A stretch of 64,000 bases of DNA from Seohaeicola saemankumensis. Lineage in GTDB: Bacteria > Pseudomonadota > Alphaproteobacteria > Rhodobacterales > Rhodobacteraceae. The translations under genes and the position numbers were made by a program. Below the pieces are notes generated by a model, which was given only the letters and a program-made list of their open reading frames with translations, did no database searches and was not told the origin of the DNA. Below, piece after piece: positions 8,530 to 16,927 of the stretch; within the stretch, counting starts at the first letter, position 1; the number at the start of each line of letters is the position of its first letter. The stretch lies in NCBI RefSeq assembly GCF_020171285.1, contig NZ_JAIUZI010000007.1:186001-250000 (forward strand), written 5' to 3'.

Positions 8530-9528
8530 ATGAAGCTTCGCCAGATCGGCCGCGACGGCCCCATGATTTCGCCCATCGGAATCGGGGCAATGTCGTTTTC
8601 CAATTTCTATGGCCCGACCACCGAGGCCGAGAGCCACGCGGTTCTGGATACGGCGATGGAGTTGGGGGTGACCCATATCGACACCGCCAATGTCTATGGC
8701 GGTGGCGGTTCGGAAAAGGCGATCGGCAGCTATTTCAAGGCCCGCAAGGGCGCGCGGGACCACTTCCATGTCGCCACCAAGGCGGCGATCACCCGCGATG
8801 CCGAGGGCAACCGGTACCACGACAACTCGGCGGCGCATCTGGAGGCGGAACTGGACAAGTCGCTGGCCAAGCTGGGCGTTGACCATGTCGATCTGTTTTA
8901 TGTTCACCGCCGCGACCCGGATGTGCCCATCGAAGAGGTCACCGAAAGCCTCGCGCGGCTGGTGGCGTCGGGCAAGGCCGGCGCGATAGGGTTCTCGGAA
9001 ATCGCACCGTCGTCCCTGCGCCGGGCCGCAGCGGTGCATCCGGTCGCGGCGGTGCAATCGGAGTATTCGCTGTCGACGCGTGCCCCGGAACTGGGTTTGG
9101 TGCAGGCCTGTGCCGAACTGGGCACGGCGCTGGTGGCGTTTAGCCCTGTGGGGCGTTCCTTGTTGACCGACACGCCGCTGAGCCGCGAGGTGATGGCGCA
9201 ACTGCCATGGATGGCCAGCAACCCGAGGTTCACCGAGCCGAACCTGAGCTTCAATCTCGCGGCGGCGGAAAAGTTCCGGGCGCTGGCGGCGCAGATGGGC
9301 ACCAGCGCGGCGGCCTTGTCGATTGCCTGGCTCCTGCACCAGGGCGATCACGTGATCCCGATCCCCGGCACCCGGTCGGTCGATCACTTCCGCCAGCTGG
9401 CGGCGGGGATGGACCTGTCACTGACGGACAGCGATCTGGCCGCGATTGAGGCGGTATTGCCGGTCGGCTGGGCGCATGGCGACCGCTACAGCGATGCTCA
9501 ATGGGTCGGGCCGGAGCGGTTCTGCTGA
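8530..9528 (+). CDS. Aldo/keto reductase
   Basis: A 332-residue NADPH-dependent aldo/keto reductase of the AKR fold. The catalytic tetrad is visible: Asp51 and Tyr56 in HIDTANVYGGG, Lys84 in VATKAAI, and His126 in LFYVHRRDPD. The C-terminal IPIPGTRSVDHFRQLA is the cofactor-binding motif. It is preceded by a perfect AAGGAGGT Shine-Dalgarno (8515-8522), eight bases from the ATG, which overlaps the end of cmk; the gene is therefore probably co-transcribed with cmk and strongly translated. Substrate unknown; the family reduces aldehydes, ketones and sugars. Confidence 0.93.
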   Translation: MKLRQIGRDGPMISPIGIGAMSFSNFYGPTTEAESHAVLDTAMELGVTHIDTANVYGGGGSEKAIGSYFKARKGARDHFHVATKAAITRDAEGNRYHDNSAAHLEAELDKSLAKLGVDHVDLFYVHRRDPDVPIEEVTESLARLVASGKAGAIGFSEIAPSSLRRAAAVHPVAAVQSEYSLSTRAPELGLVQACAELGTALVAFSPVGRSLLTDTPLSREVMAQLPWMASNPRFTEPNLSFNLAAAEKFRALAAQMGTSAAALSIAWLLHQGDHVIPIPGTRSVDHFRQLAAGMDLSLTDSDLAAIEAVLPVGWAHGDRYSDAQWVGPERFC

Positions 9529-9660
9529 TCGGCGGCTGACCACCGGTTGCCGGGCCAGGCCGTGCGCCGGCTTGCCGTAACGGCACGCAATGACTAGGCT
9601 TTGAGGTACGGGCATTTTTCTGCCCGCGTTTGCACGAGTACCCATGTTTAGGAGTTGTTT

Positions 9661-9888
9661 ATGGACAATTTTGTTTTCAAGAAACCCGGTGCGATTGTCG
9701 AAAATCACCTGAAAGTTCCCGACATCGACGGTGAATCCCAACTGGATGTCTATGCGATCTGGGGCACGAACGGCACCGCGATCCACGTGAACGTGAGGCC
9801 GCCTGTCGAATGGATGCATATTGATCCGGTGATCCCCGGTGACGGGCCGGCAGCCGTGGTGACGTTCGAAGACCCGCTTTTCGGCTAG
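9661..9888 (+). CDS. Hypothetical 75-residue protein
   Basis: A small soluble protein with no family I recognise. GGAG at 9651-9654 sits six bases before the ATG at 9661, and the codon use is normal for the window, so it is likely real. The sequence is acidic to neutral and beta-like (VFKKPGAIVENHLKVPDID, LDVYAIWGTNGTAIHVNV) with no signal peptide or membrane segment. A small hairpin (9609-9614 with 9621-9626) separates it from the aldo/keto reductase gene, and it converges on the acyl-CoA ligase gene with a long hairpin between them. Confidence 0.7.
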   Translation: MDNFVFKKPGAIVENHLKVPDIDGESQLDVYAIWGTNGTAIHVNVRPPVEWMHIDPVIPGDGPAAVVTFEDPLFG

Positions 9889-9896
9889 TAAGCGAA

Positions 9897-9929
9897 GCAC
9901 GCCGGGCCGGGGTGTTTGGCCCGGCGTGC
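9897..9929. terminator. Hairpin between converging genes
   Basis: A perfect 12-bp GC-rich stem (9897-9908 with 9918-9929) with a 9-nt loop lies 8 nt after one gene and 16 nt after the stop of the converging one. No long T-run on either strand, so termination strength is uncertain. Confidence 0.6.
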
Positions 9930-9945
9930 GGTTCCGTCCCGGACG

Positions 9946-11496
9946 TCAGGCAACCTGATCGCGCAGCACGCGGCGCAGGATCTTGCCCGAGGCCGCCTTG
10001 GGGATCTCTGTCACGATCTCCAGCCGCCGGATCTGTTTGTAGCTGGACAGAAGATTGCCCAGGAACTGCTGCAACGTATCCAGCGTTGGCGGGGTGTCGC
10101 CCGATGGGACGACAAAGGCCATGGGCACCTCGCCCGCAGATTCGTCCGGCACACCGATCACCGCGACATCCGCCACCGACGGGTGTGTCAGCAGGGTCGC
10201 TTCGAGTTCGGCCGGCGCGACCTGGAACCCCTTGAACTTGATCAGCTCCTTGACCCTGTCGGTCACGTACAAATAGCCGTCGGCGTCGAAATGCCCGATG
10301 TCGCCGGTATGCAGCCAGCCGTCGGCGTCGATGGTTTCGGCGGTGGCCTTGTCGTTCTTCAGGTAGCCTTTCATCACCTGCGGGCCGCGCACCCAGAGCT
10401 CTCCGGTGCCGCCGGGCTCCACATCCTTGCCGGTCTCGGTATCGACGATGCGGCATTCGGTATTGGGAATCGTCAGCCCCGAGGATCCGGCGCGGGCCCC
10501 ATCCGGCGGCGTCGAATGGCTGACCGGGCTGAGCTCGGTCATGCCGTAGCCCTGGGTCGCGGTGCAGCCGATCCGGCGGCCCACCTCGTCGGCGATCTCG
10601 CCGCCCAGCGGCGCGGCGCCTGAATTGGCCTGGATGACATGGGCCAAGTCGTAGTTCGCCACGATCGGGTGCTTGGCCAGCGCGACGGCCACCGGCGGCA
10701 CGATCCACAGGCGCGGGGTCTTGTGCTTTTCGCACAGCGCCAGGTACTGCTCAAGGTCGAACCGGGGCATGGTCACCAGCCCGCCGCCGGCGGCCAGGTA
10801 GATGTTGATCAGCACCTCGAGCCCGTAGATGTGAAAGAACGGCAGAAAGGCAACCGTCATCTCGCCCGGCGTCACCTCGGCACAGCCCAGCGTCTGTTCG
10901 ATGTTCATCACCAGGTTGCGGTGGGTCAGCATGACACCCTTGGGCAGCCCCGTGGTGCCCGAGGAATAGGGCAGGGCGACCACGTCATCGGCGCTGACCG
11001 GTACCTGTTCGGCCAGCGGCGCGTCCATCAGGGCGGACAGGGGCGTGGCGCCTTCGGCCTCGCCGATGACCACGATCTCGGTGACCTTGGTGCCTTTGGC
11101 CGCTTCGCGCGCAAGGTCCAGGAACATCCCGATGGTGATCAGCATCGTGGCTTCTGAATCTTCCAACTGGTGGCGCACCTCGTGCGCGGTATAGGTCGGG
11201 TTGATCAGCGTAGCTGTTGCCCCGGCCCAGGCAATGCCGTGAAAAACAACGCAATATTCCGGGATGTTCGGGGCCATCAGGGCGATGTGCGTGCCCGGCC
11301 CCATGCCCCGCGCAGCCAGTCCGCCTGCCAGTGATTTGGTGGCGGTCTCGAACCCCGACGCGGTGATTTCGCGCCCGGTGGGGCCATCCACCAGGACGAC
11401 CCTGTCGGGATCGTCGCCCAACCCCTCAAAGATCCGCTGTGTGATCGTCTGATCGCGCAGGGGCACGTCCGCGTAGGGGCTCTTGATAATGTTCAT
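9946..11496 (-). CDS. AMP-binding acyl-CoA synthetase, 4-coumarate-CoA-ligase-like
   Basis: A 516-residue ANL-superfamily enzyme that activates a carboxylic acid as acyl-AMP and transfers it to CoA. The AMP-binding signature YSSGTTGLPKGVMLTHRN, the A5 motif TQGYGMTELSP, A7 GWLHTGDIG, the hinge RVKELIKFKGFQVAPAELE, and the C-terminal catalytic lysine in PKAASGKILRR are all present. The overall pattern resembles plant 4CL and bacterial aryl/fatty-acyl ligases; the substrate is not readable. GGAGGAGA stands eight bases before the ATG on the minus strand. A 7-bp dyad around 11515 lies just upstream. The next upstream gene on the same strand is a reductase that ends 82 nt away. Confidence 0.92.
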   Translation of the reverse strand: MNIIKSPYADVPLRDQTITQRIFEGLGDDPDRVVLVDGPTGREITASGFETATKSLAGGLAARGMGPGTHIALMAPNIPEYCVVFHGIAWAGATATLINPTYTAHEVRHQLEDSEATMLITIGMFLDLAREAAKGTKVTEIVVIGEAEGATPLSALMDAPLAEQVPVSADDVVALPYSSGTTGLPKGVMLTHRNLVMNIEQTLGCAEVTPGEMTVAFLPFFHIYGLEVLINIYLAAGGGLVTMPRFDLEQYLALCEKHKTPRLWIVPPVAVALAKHPIVANYDLAHVIQANSGAAPLGGEIADEVGRRIGCTATQGYGMTELSPVSHSTPPDGARAGSSGLTIPNTECRIVDTETGKDVEPGGTGELWVRGPQVMKGYLKNDKATAETIDADGWLHTGDIGHFDADGYLYVTDRVKELIKFKGFQVAPAELEATLLTHPSVADVAVIGVPDESAGEVPMAFVVPSGDTPPTLDTLQQFLGNLLSSYKQIRRLEIVTEIPKAASGKILRRVLRDQVA

Positions 11497-11507
11497 GCTG
11501 TCTCCTC

Positions 11508-11522
11508 CGGAATATTATTCCG
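11508..11522. promoter_or_regulatory. Short dyad upstream of the acyl-CoA ligase gene
   Basis: CGGAATA and TATTCCG form a perfect inverted repeat around a single T, overlapping the 5' edge of the ligase ribosome-binding region. It could be an operator or just a small hairpin; nothing else supports a role. Confidence 0.25.
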
Positions 11523-11578
11523 CAGGTTAGCGGGGGCGCGCAAGAATCCAACCCGGGAAATGGCTTGGTCGCCGCGGG

Positions 11579-12646
11579 TCAGAGCCCCCTGATCTGCCCG
11601 CTTTCGCCCATCTGGCTTACCATCTCGGCCACGGCGGTCTTGATGGGGCGGTAACTGATCCCGAGTTCGCGGATGCCCTTGCTGTTGTCGGCGCGCCAGT
11701 CGTGGTCGACATTGCGCTCGATAAACCGGCGCGACAGGTCGCGGCTGAGGAACGGGCCGACCATCCAGACCATCCATTTCGGCAGGGTGTTGTGCGGTAC
11801 CCGCAGCGCGGGGTAGGCGTCGTTGATCATCGCCGCCAGGTCCAGCAGCGCATTGGTTTCAGCATTGACGATATTGCGCCCCTGCGCGTCCGGGACATAG
11901 GCGGCACGCACGTGGGCGTCGGCCACGTCGCGGACATCGACGGTGCCGAATTCGATGTTGGGGGCGCCGGTGCGCATCAAGCCGTTGGCCATCTGGCGGA
12001 TGATGTTGAAACTCTCCGATGTCTGGGTGCGGGCCAGCCCCGGCCCCAGCACCAGCGACGGATTCACGGTGACCAGCTGCCAGCGGTCCTGCTCTTCTGC
12101 CATTTCCCAGGCCGCGCGTTCGGCCATCGTCTTGGAATAGGAATAGGGATTGTGGGTCAGGCTGGCGGAGGTGTTCCAGACCTCTTCGGTCAGAACGCCG
12201 CCGGGCGCAGCGCCGCAATCGGCGGAATCGCCATAGATCGCGGCGCAGGATGAGGTCACCACGACCCGGCCGACGCTGTCGGTCCGGTTGGCCGAAGCCA
12301 GCACGTTGCGGGTGCCGCCGACGGCGGGGTCGACCAGGTCGCGCTGTGGATCGGCGACGCTGGTGGTGAAGGGCGACGCGGTGTGCAGTACCACCCGGCA
12401 GCCCGCCATCGCGTCGTCAAAGGCCCCCGATTGCAGCAGGTCGGCCTTGAAATAGCGGATCGTGCCCGGGCTGTCGGTGGCCATCTTTTCCAGATGGGCG
12501 AGCTTGGCGCTGTCGCCGGGATCGCGGACCGTGGCGTGGACGGTCAGCCCGGCATCCAGCAGACCCTTGATCACCCATCCCGCGACATATCCGGTGGCGC
12601 CGGTCACCAGCACCGGATTTTCTGTGTCGAACAAGGGTGTCGGCAT
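11579..12646 (-). CDS. NAD(P)-dependent reductase/epimerase, dihydroflavonol-4-reductase-like extended SDR
   Basis: A 355-residue extended short-chain dehydrogenase. The Rossmann motif VLVTGATGYVAGWVIKGLLD is at the N-terminus, the Ser of the active site lies in VVTSSCAAIYG, and the catalytic Tyr-x-x-x-Lys is in PYSYSKTMAE. The order NADP-site, S, YxxxK and the downstream VNPSLVLGPGL fits dihydroflavonol-reductase/aldehyde-reductase-like enzymes. The start at 12646 puts the Rossmann fold at residue 12; a longer frame back to 12745 would run into the rpsA promoter. It lies upstream of the acyl-CoA ligase on the same strand, so the pair may act on related acyl or aldehyde metabolites, which is inference. 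Confidence 0.88.
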   Translation of the reverse strand: MPTPLFDTENPVLVTGATGYVAGWVIKGLLDAGLTVHATVRDPGDSAKLAHLEKMATDSPGTIRYFKADLLQSGAFDDAMAGCRVVLHTASPFTTSVADPQRDLVDPAVGGTRNVLASANRTDSVGRVVVTSSCAAIYGDSADCGAAPGGVLTEEVWNTSASLTHNPYSYSKTMAERAAWEMAEEQDRWQLVTVNPSLVLGPGLARTQTSESFNIIRQMANGLMRTGAPNIEFGTVDVRDVADAHVRAAYVPDAQGRNIVNAETNALLDLAAMINDAYPALRVPHNTLPKWMVWMVGPFLSRDLSRRFIERNVDHDWRADNSKGIRELGISYRPIKTAVAEMVSQMGESGQIRGL

Positions 12647-12957
12647 GATATGAGCTTTCTGACAATTGACAGGATTGGGTGATGCGATAGCGGCCCGCTT
12701 CGGCATAAAAGTCAACCGGCTATGCCGACGCATTCCCCAATGCATGCTTGCTTTTCCTGCCTCATGCGCCTATACGCGGCGCGTCGACAAGGCGAAAACG
12801 CCGCGAAATACTTGAGACGAGCAGGGTCGGAGCCTCCGGCCCTCTTTGTTTTGCGGATGCCCTGCAGGGGGAATCACCTGTCGACCAACCGAAACCGAAA
12901 GACCGGCGGAGACAACCGCGCGGCCAGAAAACCGTTGAAAAGGAAACTGAGACCCGA
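12647..12957. other. Divergent intergenic region and rpsA leader
   Basis: These 311 bases separate the minus-strand reductase from rpsA. On the plus strand there is a probable rpsA promoter at 12748-12776, leaving a leader of about 175 nt with GC-rich inverted segments (for example GGAGCCTCCGG at 12829-12839). On the minus strand TTGACT (12711-12716) and TATCGC (12685-12690) are a poor promoter candidate for the reductase, with a 20-nt spacer. I see no gene in it. Confidence 0.5.
12748..12776 (+). promoter_or_regulatory. Candidate rpsA promoter
   Basis: TTGCTT (12748-12753) and TATACG (12771-12776) are separated by 17 nt, the ideal sigma-70 spacing. It lies about 180 nt upstream of the rpsA start. 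Both hexamers deviate from consensus. Confidence 0.45.
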
Positions 12958-14637
12958 ATGGCTCAAAACGCATCTATGGAGGAATTCGAAGCCCTCCTGA
13001 ACGAAAGCTTCGAAATGGACACCCCCGAAGAGGGCAGTGTCGTCAAAGGCAAGGTCATCGCAATCGAAGCGGGACAGGCCATCATCGACGTCGGCTACAA
13101 GATGGAAGGCCGTGTCGAGCTGAAAGAATTCGCAAACCCCGGCGAAGCTCCTGAAATCGAAGTCGGCGACGAGGTAGAAGTCTACCTGCGTTCCGCTGAA
13201 AATGCCCGCGGCGAAGCCGTCATCTCGCGCGAGATGGCCCGCCGTGAAGAAGCATGGGATCGCCTGGAAAAAGCATATGCCGACGATCAGCGCGTCGAAG
13301 GCGCGATCTTTGGCCGTGTCAAAGGCGGCTTTACCGTCGATCTGGGCGGCGCGGTTGCGTTCCTGCCCGGCAGCCAGGTTGACGTGCGCCCCGTGCGCGA
13401 CGCCGGCCCGCTGATGGGTCTGAAGCAGCCCTTCCAGATCCTGAAAATGGACCGTCGCCGTGGCAACATCGTCGTGTCGCGTCGTGCCATCCTGGAAGAG
13501 TCGCGCGCGGAACAGCGCGCCGAGGTCATCTCGAACCTGTCCGAAGGTCAGGCCGTGGATGGTGTGGTCAAGAACATCACCGAATACGGCGCATTCGTCG
13601 ATCTGGGTGGTGTGGACGGCCTGCTGCACGTCACCGACATGGCATGGCGCCGGGTCAACCACCCGTCCGAGATCCTGGCGATTGGCGAAACCGTCAAGGT
13701 TCAGGTCATCAAGATCAACAAGGAAACCCACCGCATCAGCCTCGGCATGAAGCAGCTGCAGGAAGATCCGTGGGATCTGGTTGGCGCTAAGTACCCGCTG
13801 GCCTCGGTCCACAAGGGCCGCGTCACCAACATCACCGATTACGGTGCATTTGTTGAGCTGGAGCCGGGTGTCGAAGGTCTGGTCCACGTCTCGGAAATGT
13901 CCTGGACCAAGAAGAACGTCCACCCCGGCAAGATCGTTTCGACGAGCCAGGAAGTCGACGTCATGGTTCTGGAAATCGACGGTGCCAAGCGCCGCGTGTC
14001 GCTGGGCCTGAAGCAGACCATGCGCAACCCGTGGGAAGTGTTCGCCGAAACGCACCCCGAGGGCACCGAAGTCGAAGGCGAAGTCAAGAACATCACCGAA
14101 TTCGGTCTGTTCATCGGCCTCGAAGGCGACATCGACGGCATGGTTCATCTGTCCGACCTCAGCTGGGACCAGCGCGGCGAAGACGCCATCCAGAACTACC
14201 GCAAGGGCGACATGGTCCAGGCGGTTGTCTCGGAAGTGGATGTCGAGAAAGAGCGCATTTCGCTGTCGATCAAAGCCCTGGGCGGTGACAAGTTCGCCGA
14301 AGCCGTGGGCGGCGTGAAGCGCGGCTCGATCGTGACCGTCAACGTGACCGCCATCGAAGATGGTGGCATCGAAGTGGAATACGAAGGCATGAAGTCCTTC
14401 ATCCGCCGCTCCGATCTGTCGCGTGACCGTTCCGAACAGCGCCCCGAGCGGTTCTCGGTTGGCGACAAGGTCGACGTGCGCGTCACCAACGTCGACAGCA
14501 AAACCCGCCGTCTGGGCCTGTCGATCAAGGCACGCGAGATCGCCGAAGAGAAAGAGGCCGTGGAACAGTACGGTTCTTCCGACTCGGGCGCATCGCTGGG
14601 CGATATCCTGGGCGCGGCGCTGAAGACCGGCGACTAA
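12958..14637 (+). CDS. rpsA: 30S ribosomal protein S1
   Basis: S1 (559 residues) brings mRNA to the 30S subunit. Six S1/OB repeats can be followed, with recurring cores such as VKNITEYGAFVDLGGVDGLLHV..., VTNITDYGAFVELEPGVEGL and VKNITEFGLFIGLEGDIDGM. The start ATG at 12958 gives the usual N-terminus (MAQNASMEEFEALLNESF). The frame is open further upstream to 12748, but that is leader sequence. The nearest purine-rich stretch (AAAAGGAAA, 12936-12944) is about 13 nt from the ATG, so there is no well-spaced Shine-Dalgarno, as in E. coli rpsA, where S1 represses its own translation. A strong terminator follows. The base and codon use is that of a highly expressed gene. Confidence 0.97.
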   Translation: MAQNASMEEFEALLNESFEMDTPEEGSVVKGKVIAIEAGQAIIDVGYKMEGRVELKEFANPGEAPEIEVGDEVEVYLRSAENARGEAVISREMARREEAWDRLEKAYADDQRVEGAIFGRVKGGFTVDLGGAVAFLPGSQVDVRPVRDAGPLMGLKQPFQILKMDRRRGNIVVSRRAILEESRAEQRAEVISNLSEGQAVDGVVKNITEYGAFVDLGGVDGLLHVTDMAWRRVNHPSEILAIGETVKVQVIKINKETHRISLGMKQLQEDPWDLVGAKYPLASVHKGRVTNITDYGAFVELEPGVEGLVHVSEMSWTKKNVHPGKIVSTSQEVDVMVLEIDGAKRRVSLGLKQTMRNPWEVFAETHPEGTEVEGEVKNITEFGLFIGLEGDIDGMVHLSDLSWDQRGEDAIQNYRKGDMVQAVVSEVDVEKERISLSIKALGGDKFAEAVGGVKRGSIVTVNVTAIEDGGIEVEYEGMKSFIRRSDLSRDRSEQRPERFSVGDKVDVRVTNVDSKTRRLGLSIKAREIAEEKEAVEQYGSSDSGASLGDILGAALKTGD

Positions 14638-14661
14638 GTCATTCCGGCCCTGCCGGAAACC

Positions 14662-14695
14662 AAAGCCCCGCAGCCTGACGGTTGCGGGGCTTTTT
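14662..14695 (+). terminator. Rho-independent terminator of rpsA
   Basis: A 14-bp stem (14662-14675 with 14680-14693, one G-U pair) with a TGAC loop ends in a run of five T (14691-14695). It is 25 nt after the rpsA stop codon. Confidence 0.95.
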
Positions 14696-14706
14696 CATGT
14701 CCGGCG

Positions 14707-15345
14707 TTATCCGGGCGACAGGATCCAGACGGTTTCGGACCCTTTGGTGCGCTGGCCCAGCGGGCCGCTGATCGGTTCACTGCTGATCTGGTCCACGGTG
14801 TAGAACGGGTCGTAATGGGCGTGGATTTCGGACGCGGGCACGGAAAAGGGCGGCCCCTTCATCTGTGACTGATCGTAGTCGAAGGACACCAGCAGTTGTG
14901 GAGCGGTGCCGGTCAGCGCGCGCAGCCGCGCGGAATAGGCCCGGCGCATCTCTGCCGGCAGCGCCACCAGCGCAGCCCTGTCAAAGACCGCGTCGACCGG
15001 CCCGAGGTCCTGTTCGGTCAGGTCAAAGAAATCGCCGGCCAGAAGCTCGACCGGCCCCGACCGGTATCGCCGCAGCGCCCCCGATTGGGTGACCGTGGGC
15101 ACCATCTCATGTTCCTCGAAAAAGGCCTCGACCGCCTGCTGGCTCAACTCGGCCCCCACCACCGTATGGCCCTGCTCGGCCAGCCAGGCCAGATCGTGCG
15201 ATTTGCCGCATAGCGGGACGAAGATGCGAGAAGGGCCGGGCAGCTTGAGCGCCGGCAGGTTCTTGATCAGGAGCGGGTTCACATCCTTTTCGTGAAAGCC
15301 GATCTGTCCGTCGCGCCATTTCTGGTGCCAGAAGTCATGATCCAT
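14707..15345 (-). CDS. tpm: Thiopurine S-methyltransferase family protein
   Basis: A 212-residue SAM-dependent methyltransferase of the TPMT family, which methylates thiopurines and, in bacteria, selenium and tellurium compounds. The start of the protein is characteristic: FWHQKWRDGQIGFHEKDVNP. It continues with FVPLCGKSHDLAWLAEQGH (SAM motif I), VVGAELSQQAVEAFF, the second SAM contact DAVFDRAALVALPAEMR, and a late FDYDQSQMKGPPFSVP. The ATG at 15345 gives this N-terminus; upstream codons in the same frame lack any recognisable sequence. It sits on the minus strand inside the rpsA-ihfB joint. Confidence 0.93.
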   Translation of the reverse strand: MDHDFWHQKWRDGQIGFHEKDVNPLLIKNLPALKLPGPSRIFVPLCGKSHDLAWLAEQGHTVVGAELSQQAVEAFFEEHEMVPTVTQSGALRRYRSGPVELLAGDFFDLTEQDLGPVDAVFDRAALVALPAEMRRAYSARLRALTGTAPQLLVSFDYDQSQMKGPPFSVPASEIHAHYDPFYTVDQISSEPISGPLGQRTKGSETVWILSPG

Positions 15346-15626
15346 GCGTGAGATCCGGTTGTTTTGCGTGCCCAAGATAGGTCCGCAAGCCGGGCCGGGG
15401 TCAAGGCCGAATGGGCCAGGTGAAGGTTTGGATATGGCGAAATCGGCCGCGATCAGGCGGACGCCGAAAACGGCCCCCGCCAGCAAGCCCCGCCCTGAAA
15501 CGGGCGATCGTGCCAAGAGTCTGATAAAATGGCAGTTATTCGTGCAACGGCTGTTTCCGATTTGCCGATTCGCCCGTATAGTCGATAAAAATTGCTCGCC
15601 GCCAACGCCTTGGGAGGGGCCTGACC

Positions 15627-15911
15627 ATGATCCGTTCGGAACTGATTCAGAAGATTGCCGACGAAAACCCGCACCTGTACCAGCGGGATGTGGAACGTAT
15701 CGTCAATACGGTGTTCGAAGAAGTCACCGGGGCGATGGCGCGCGGCGACCGGGTCGAACTGCGCGGCTTTGGCGCGTTTTCGGTCAAAAAGCGCGACGCG
15801 CGGATTGGTCGCAATCCAAGAACCGGCGAAACAGTGCATGTGGAAGAGAAGCATGTGCCGTTCTTCAAGACCGGCAAGCTGCTGCGGGACCGGCTAAACG
15901 GAAAACAATAA
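15627..15911 (+). CDS. ihfB: Integration host factor subunit beta
   Basis: IHF-beta (94 residues) pairs with IHF-alpha to bend DNA at specific sites. The HU/IHF fold is clear: [17 protein letters not shown] at the N-terminus, [20 protein letters not shown] for the beta arm base, then [28 protein letters not shown] with the intercalating proline in RNPRTGE. GGAGGGG at 15611-15617 sits ten bases before the ATG. The next gene starts immediately after the stop codon. In Rhodobacter, rpsA and this gene (hip) are described as neighbours; here a minus-strand methyltransferase gene lies between. Confidence 0.96.
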   Translation: MIRSELIQKIADENPHLYQRDVERIVNTVFEEVTGAMARGDRVELRGFGAFSVKKRDARIGRNPRTGETVHVEEKHVPFFKTGKLLRDRLNGKQ

Positions 15912-16262
15912 ATGCGCTACATTCGCTATGCGTTCCTTGCGACGCTCGGCATCATTCTGATCTCGGTATCCCTGGCGAACAGGGGCTTCGTGACGCTCAA
16001 GCTCATGCCCGACGACATCGCCGGGCTGGTGGGCTTTAACCCCACCATATCGTTGCCGCTGTTCGTGGTGGTCCTGGGCGGGATCGCGGCCGGTCTGGTG
16101 ATCGGTTTCTTCTGGGAGTGGCTGCGCGAGCACAAACATCGCCGCGAGGCCAACGTGAAACATCGCGAAGTCCGCAAGCTGGAACGCGAAGTGACCCGGC
16201 TGAAAGAGAAGAAGAACGAAGGCAAGGACGAGGTTCTGGCCATTCTTGACGAGGCCAGCTGA
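15912..16262 (+). CDS. LapA-domain (DUF1049) membrane protein
   Basis: A 116-residue inner-membrane protein. Two membrane helices ([19 protein letters not shown], residues 5-23, and [20 protein letters not shown], about residues 48-67) precede a basic cytoplasmic coiled tail ([20 protein letters not shown], then [13 protein letters not shown]). This is the layout of LapA/YciS-like proteins linked to LPS assembly in enteric bacteria; whether that role applies here is not known. The start codon follows the ihfB stop codon with no gap, so it is translationally linked to ihfB, and trpF follows 4 nt later. Confidence 0.85.
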   Translation: MRYIRYAFLATLGIILISVSLANRGFVTLKLMPDDIAGLVGFNPTISLPLFVVVLGGIAAGLVIGFFWEWLREHKHRREANVKHREVRKLEREVTRLKEKKNEGKDEVLAILDEAS

Positions 16263-16266
16263 GCCC

Positions 16267-16917
16267 ATGCCGCCTGACATCCGGGCCAAGATCTGCGGGT
16301 TGCGCACAGCCGCGGATGTGGCGGCGGCCGCAAATGCGGGGGCGGCCTATGTCGGGTTTGTCTTTTTCGCCAAATCGCCCCGTCATCTGGACATCGACAC
16401 CGCCGCGGCGCTGGCCGCCGAGGTGCCATTGGGCGTCTGCAAGGTGGCGCTGACGGTGAATGCCACCGATGCCGAGCTGGATGCGATCGTGGCCCGGGTC
16501 CCCCTGGACATGTTGCAGCTGCATGGCAAGGAGACGCCCGAGCGGGTCGCGGAGATCAAGGCGCGCTTTGGCCTGCCGGTGATGAAGGCGATCGGCATTG
16601 CCGATGCCGAGGACCTGTCGCTGATTGATCGCTATGAACCGGTCGCCGACCAACTGCTGATCGATGCCAAGCCACCGCGCAACGCGGAATTGCCGGGCGG
16701 CAACGGGCTGGCCTTTGACTGGCGGTTGCTGGCAGGGCGCAAGTACTGGCAGAAACCCTGGATGCTGGCCGGCGGGCTGACCCCGGACAACGTGGCCGAG
16801 GCGATCCGCATGACCAGCGCCCGTCAGGTCGATGTGTCGTCCGGCGTGGAAAGCGCACCGGGGGTCAAGGACGCGGACCGCATCGCCGGGTTCCTCTCTG
16901 CCGCACATCAACCGTAA
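16267..16917 (+). CDS. trpF: Phosphoribosylanthranilate isomerase
   Basis: TrpF catalyses the Amadori rearrangement of phosphoribosylanthranilate in tryptophan synthesis. The 216-residue TIM barrel shows the catalytic Cys in [14 protein letters not shown], the phosphate-binding regions [10 protein letters not shown] and [15 protein letters not shown], and the late [15 protein letters not shown] with the catalytic Asp earlier in LLIDAKPP. Start ATG at 16267 lies four bases after the LapA-like stop. A sulfotransferase gene is wedged between trpF and trpB, which are usually adjacent in this order; trpA is 13 kb away on the other strand. Confidence 0.95.
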   Translation: MPPDIRAKICGLRTAADVAAAANAGAAYVGFVFFAKSPRHLDIDTAAALAAEVPLGVCKVALTVNATDAELDAIVARVPLDMLQLHGKETPERVAEIKARFGLPVMKAIGIADAEDLSLIDRYEPVADQLLIDAKPPRNAELPGGNGLAFDWRLLAGRKYWQKPWMLAGGLTPDNVAEAIRMTSARQVDVSSGVESAPGVKDADRIAGFLSAAHQP

Positions 16918-16927
16918 CGGGGGTCCG

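Noticed and set aside
9609..9626. Small hairpin with a T-rich loop after the aldo/keto reductase gene as terminator
   Set aside because: The stem is only 6 bp and the T-run is in the loop, not after the stem.
12748..12957. Extended N-terminus for S1
   Set aside because: Family alignments start at MAQNASMEEF; the upstream codons are the leader and promoter.
15577..15582. TATAGT as -10 box of an ihfB promoter
   Set aside because: No acceptable -35 hexamer lies 16-18 nt upstream, so I did not annotate it.
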